From contig NZ_JAKLTD010000003.1 of assembly GCF_022014235.1 (NCBI RefSeq), positions 20,685-84,684 on the forward strand: a stretch of 64,000 nt of DNA. Reading direction: 5' to 3'. The position numbers and the translations under genes are program-made. Positions 63,911 to 64,000 of the stretch are shown in pieces (position 1 is the first letter of the stretch; each line of letters starts with the position of its first letter). The DNA is from Methanothermobacter sp. K4. GTDB lineage: Archaea; Methanobacteriota; Methanobacteria; Methanobacteriales; Methanothermobacteraceae. Under the pieces are notes generated by a model. That model saw only the letters and a list, made by a program, of their open reading frames with translations, did no database searches and had not been told where the DNA came from.

Positions 63911-64000
63911 AACCTATCAAACTTTTATTTATATATCTGAAAAAGGGAAATCAGAGTCCATATCATGCACTGTTTCACGTTTTCCCGTACTATTGCTGGT

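Overview
The window is archaeal and comes from a pseudomurein-walled thermophilic methanogen of the genus Methanothermobacter. Evidence: Shine-Dalgarno sites of the GGTGAT type, frequent TTG and GTG starts, TATA boxes about 25 nt upstream of transcripts, eukaryotic-type ribosomal proteins (S4e, L14e, L18e, L19e, L32e, L34e), archaeal RNA polymerase subunits, DUF2193/DUF2180/DUF2769 proteins, an AqpM aquaporin, and an intron-containing tRNA. From memory, the proteins are close to, but not identical with, those of M. thermautotrophicus Delta H and M. marburgensis, so this looks like a sister strain or species. That placement is recollection, not a search result.

Layout. 1-6730: a truncated hydrolase-like gene, a small unknown, an NYN nuclease-like protein, a SelA-like PLP enzyme, RtcA, then convergent birA and pycA (biotin ligase with its substrate carboxylase) and a METTL5-like methyltransferase. 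6731-28645: a SPOUT methyltransferase followed by the S10/spc/alpha-type ribosomal super-cluster, with SecY, EMC3/YidC-like, RNase P Rpp29, aIF1, adenylate and cytidylate kinases, Cbf5, tRNA-Ser(GGA), RNA polymerase D, N and K, and an intron tRNA. 28697-38376: enolase, S2, MEMO, then the mevalonate-to-prenyl diphosphate genes (mevalonate kinase, isopentenyl phosphate kinase, type 2 IPP isomerase, IdsA) interleaved with RNase J and ending in GltX. 38377-40647: an MNT/HEPN toxin-antitoxin pair whose HEPN gene is frameshifted, then dapL. 40785-46533: a cell-surface region: a zinc phospholipase C-like protein, a large anchored protein with two FmdE-like domains, a DUF916-like anchored protein and two small beta-sandwich secreted proteins. 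46658-50923: a radical SAM protein, DUF2769, DUF2193, DUF2180, AqpM and a broken small gene. 51013-56805: a secreted C39-type peptidase with a membrane-anchored partner, an MFS exporter, and a split glutamate synthase (domains 2 and 3 only) divergent from its probable HTH regulator. 57628-63910: small unknowns, a second phospholipase C-like protein, a candidate RiPP operon (two 50-residue Cys peptides, SPASM radical SAM enzyme, VIT1/CCC1-like membrane protein), a SOUL protein, a SagB-like oxidoreductase, a pseudomurein-binding-repeat-like protein and a zinc-ribbon protein.

Two signals run beyond individual genes. First, short direct duplications (period 29-94 bp) recur next to stop codons across the window. 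Second, the operon at 59244-61212 is the best candidate for an uncharacterised biological system: its two peptide genes are too short for ordinary gene calling and its maturase is of the peptide-modifying type. Several open reading frames were given later starts because their first ATG overlaps the TATA box or because a strong GGTGAT site points to a downstream codon.
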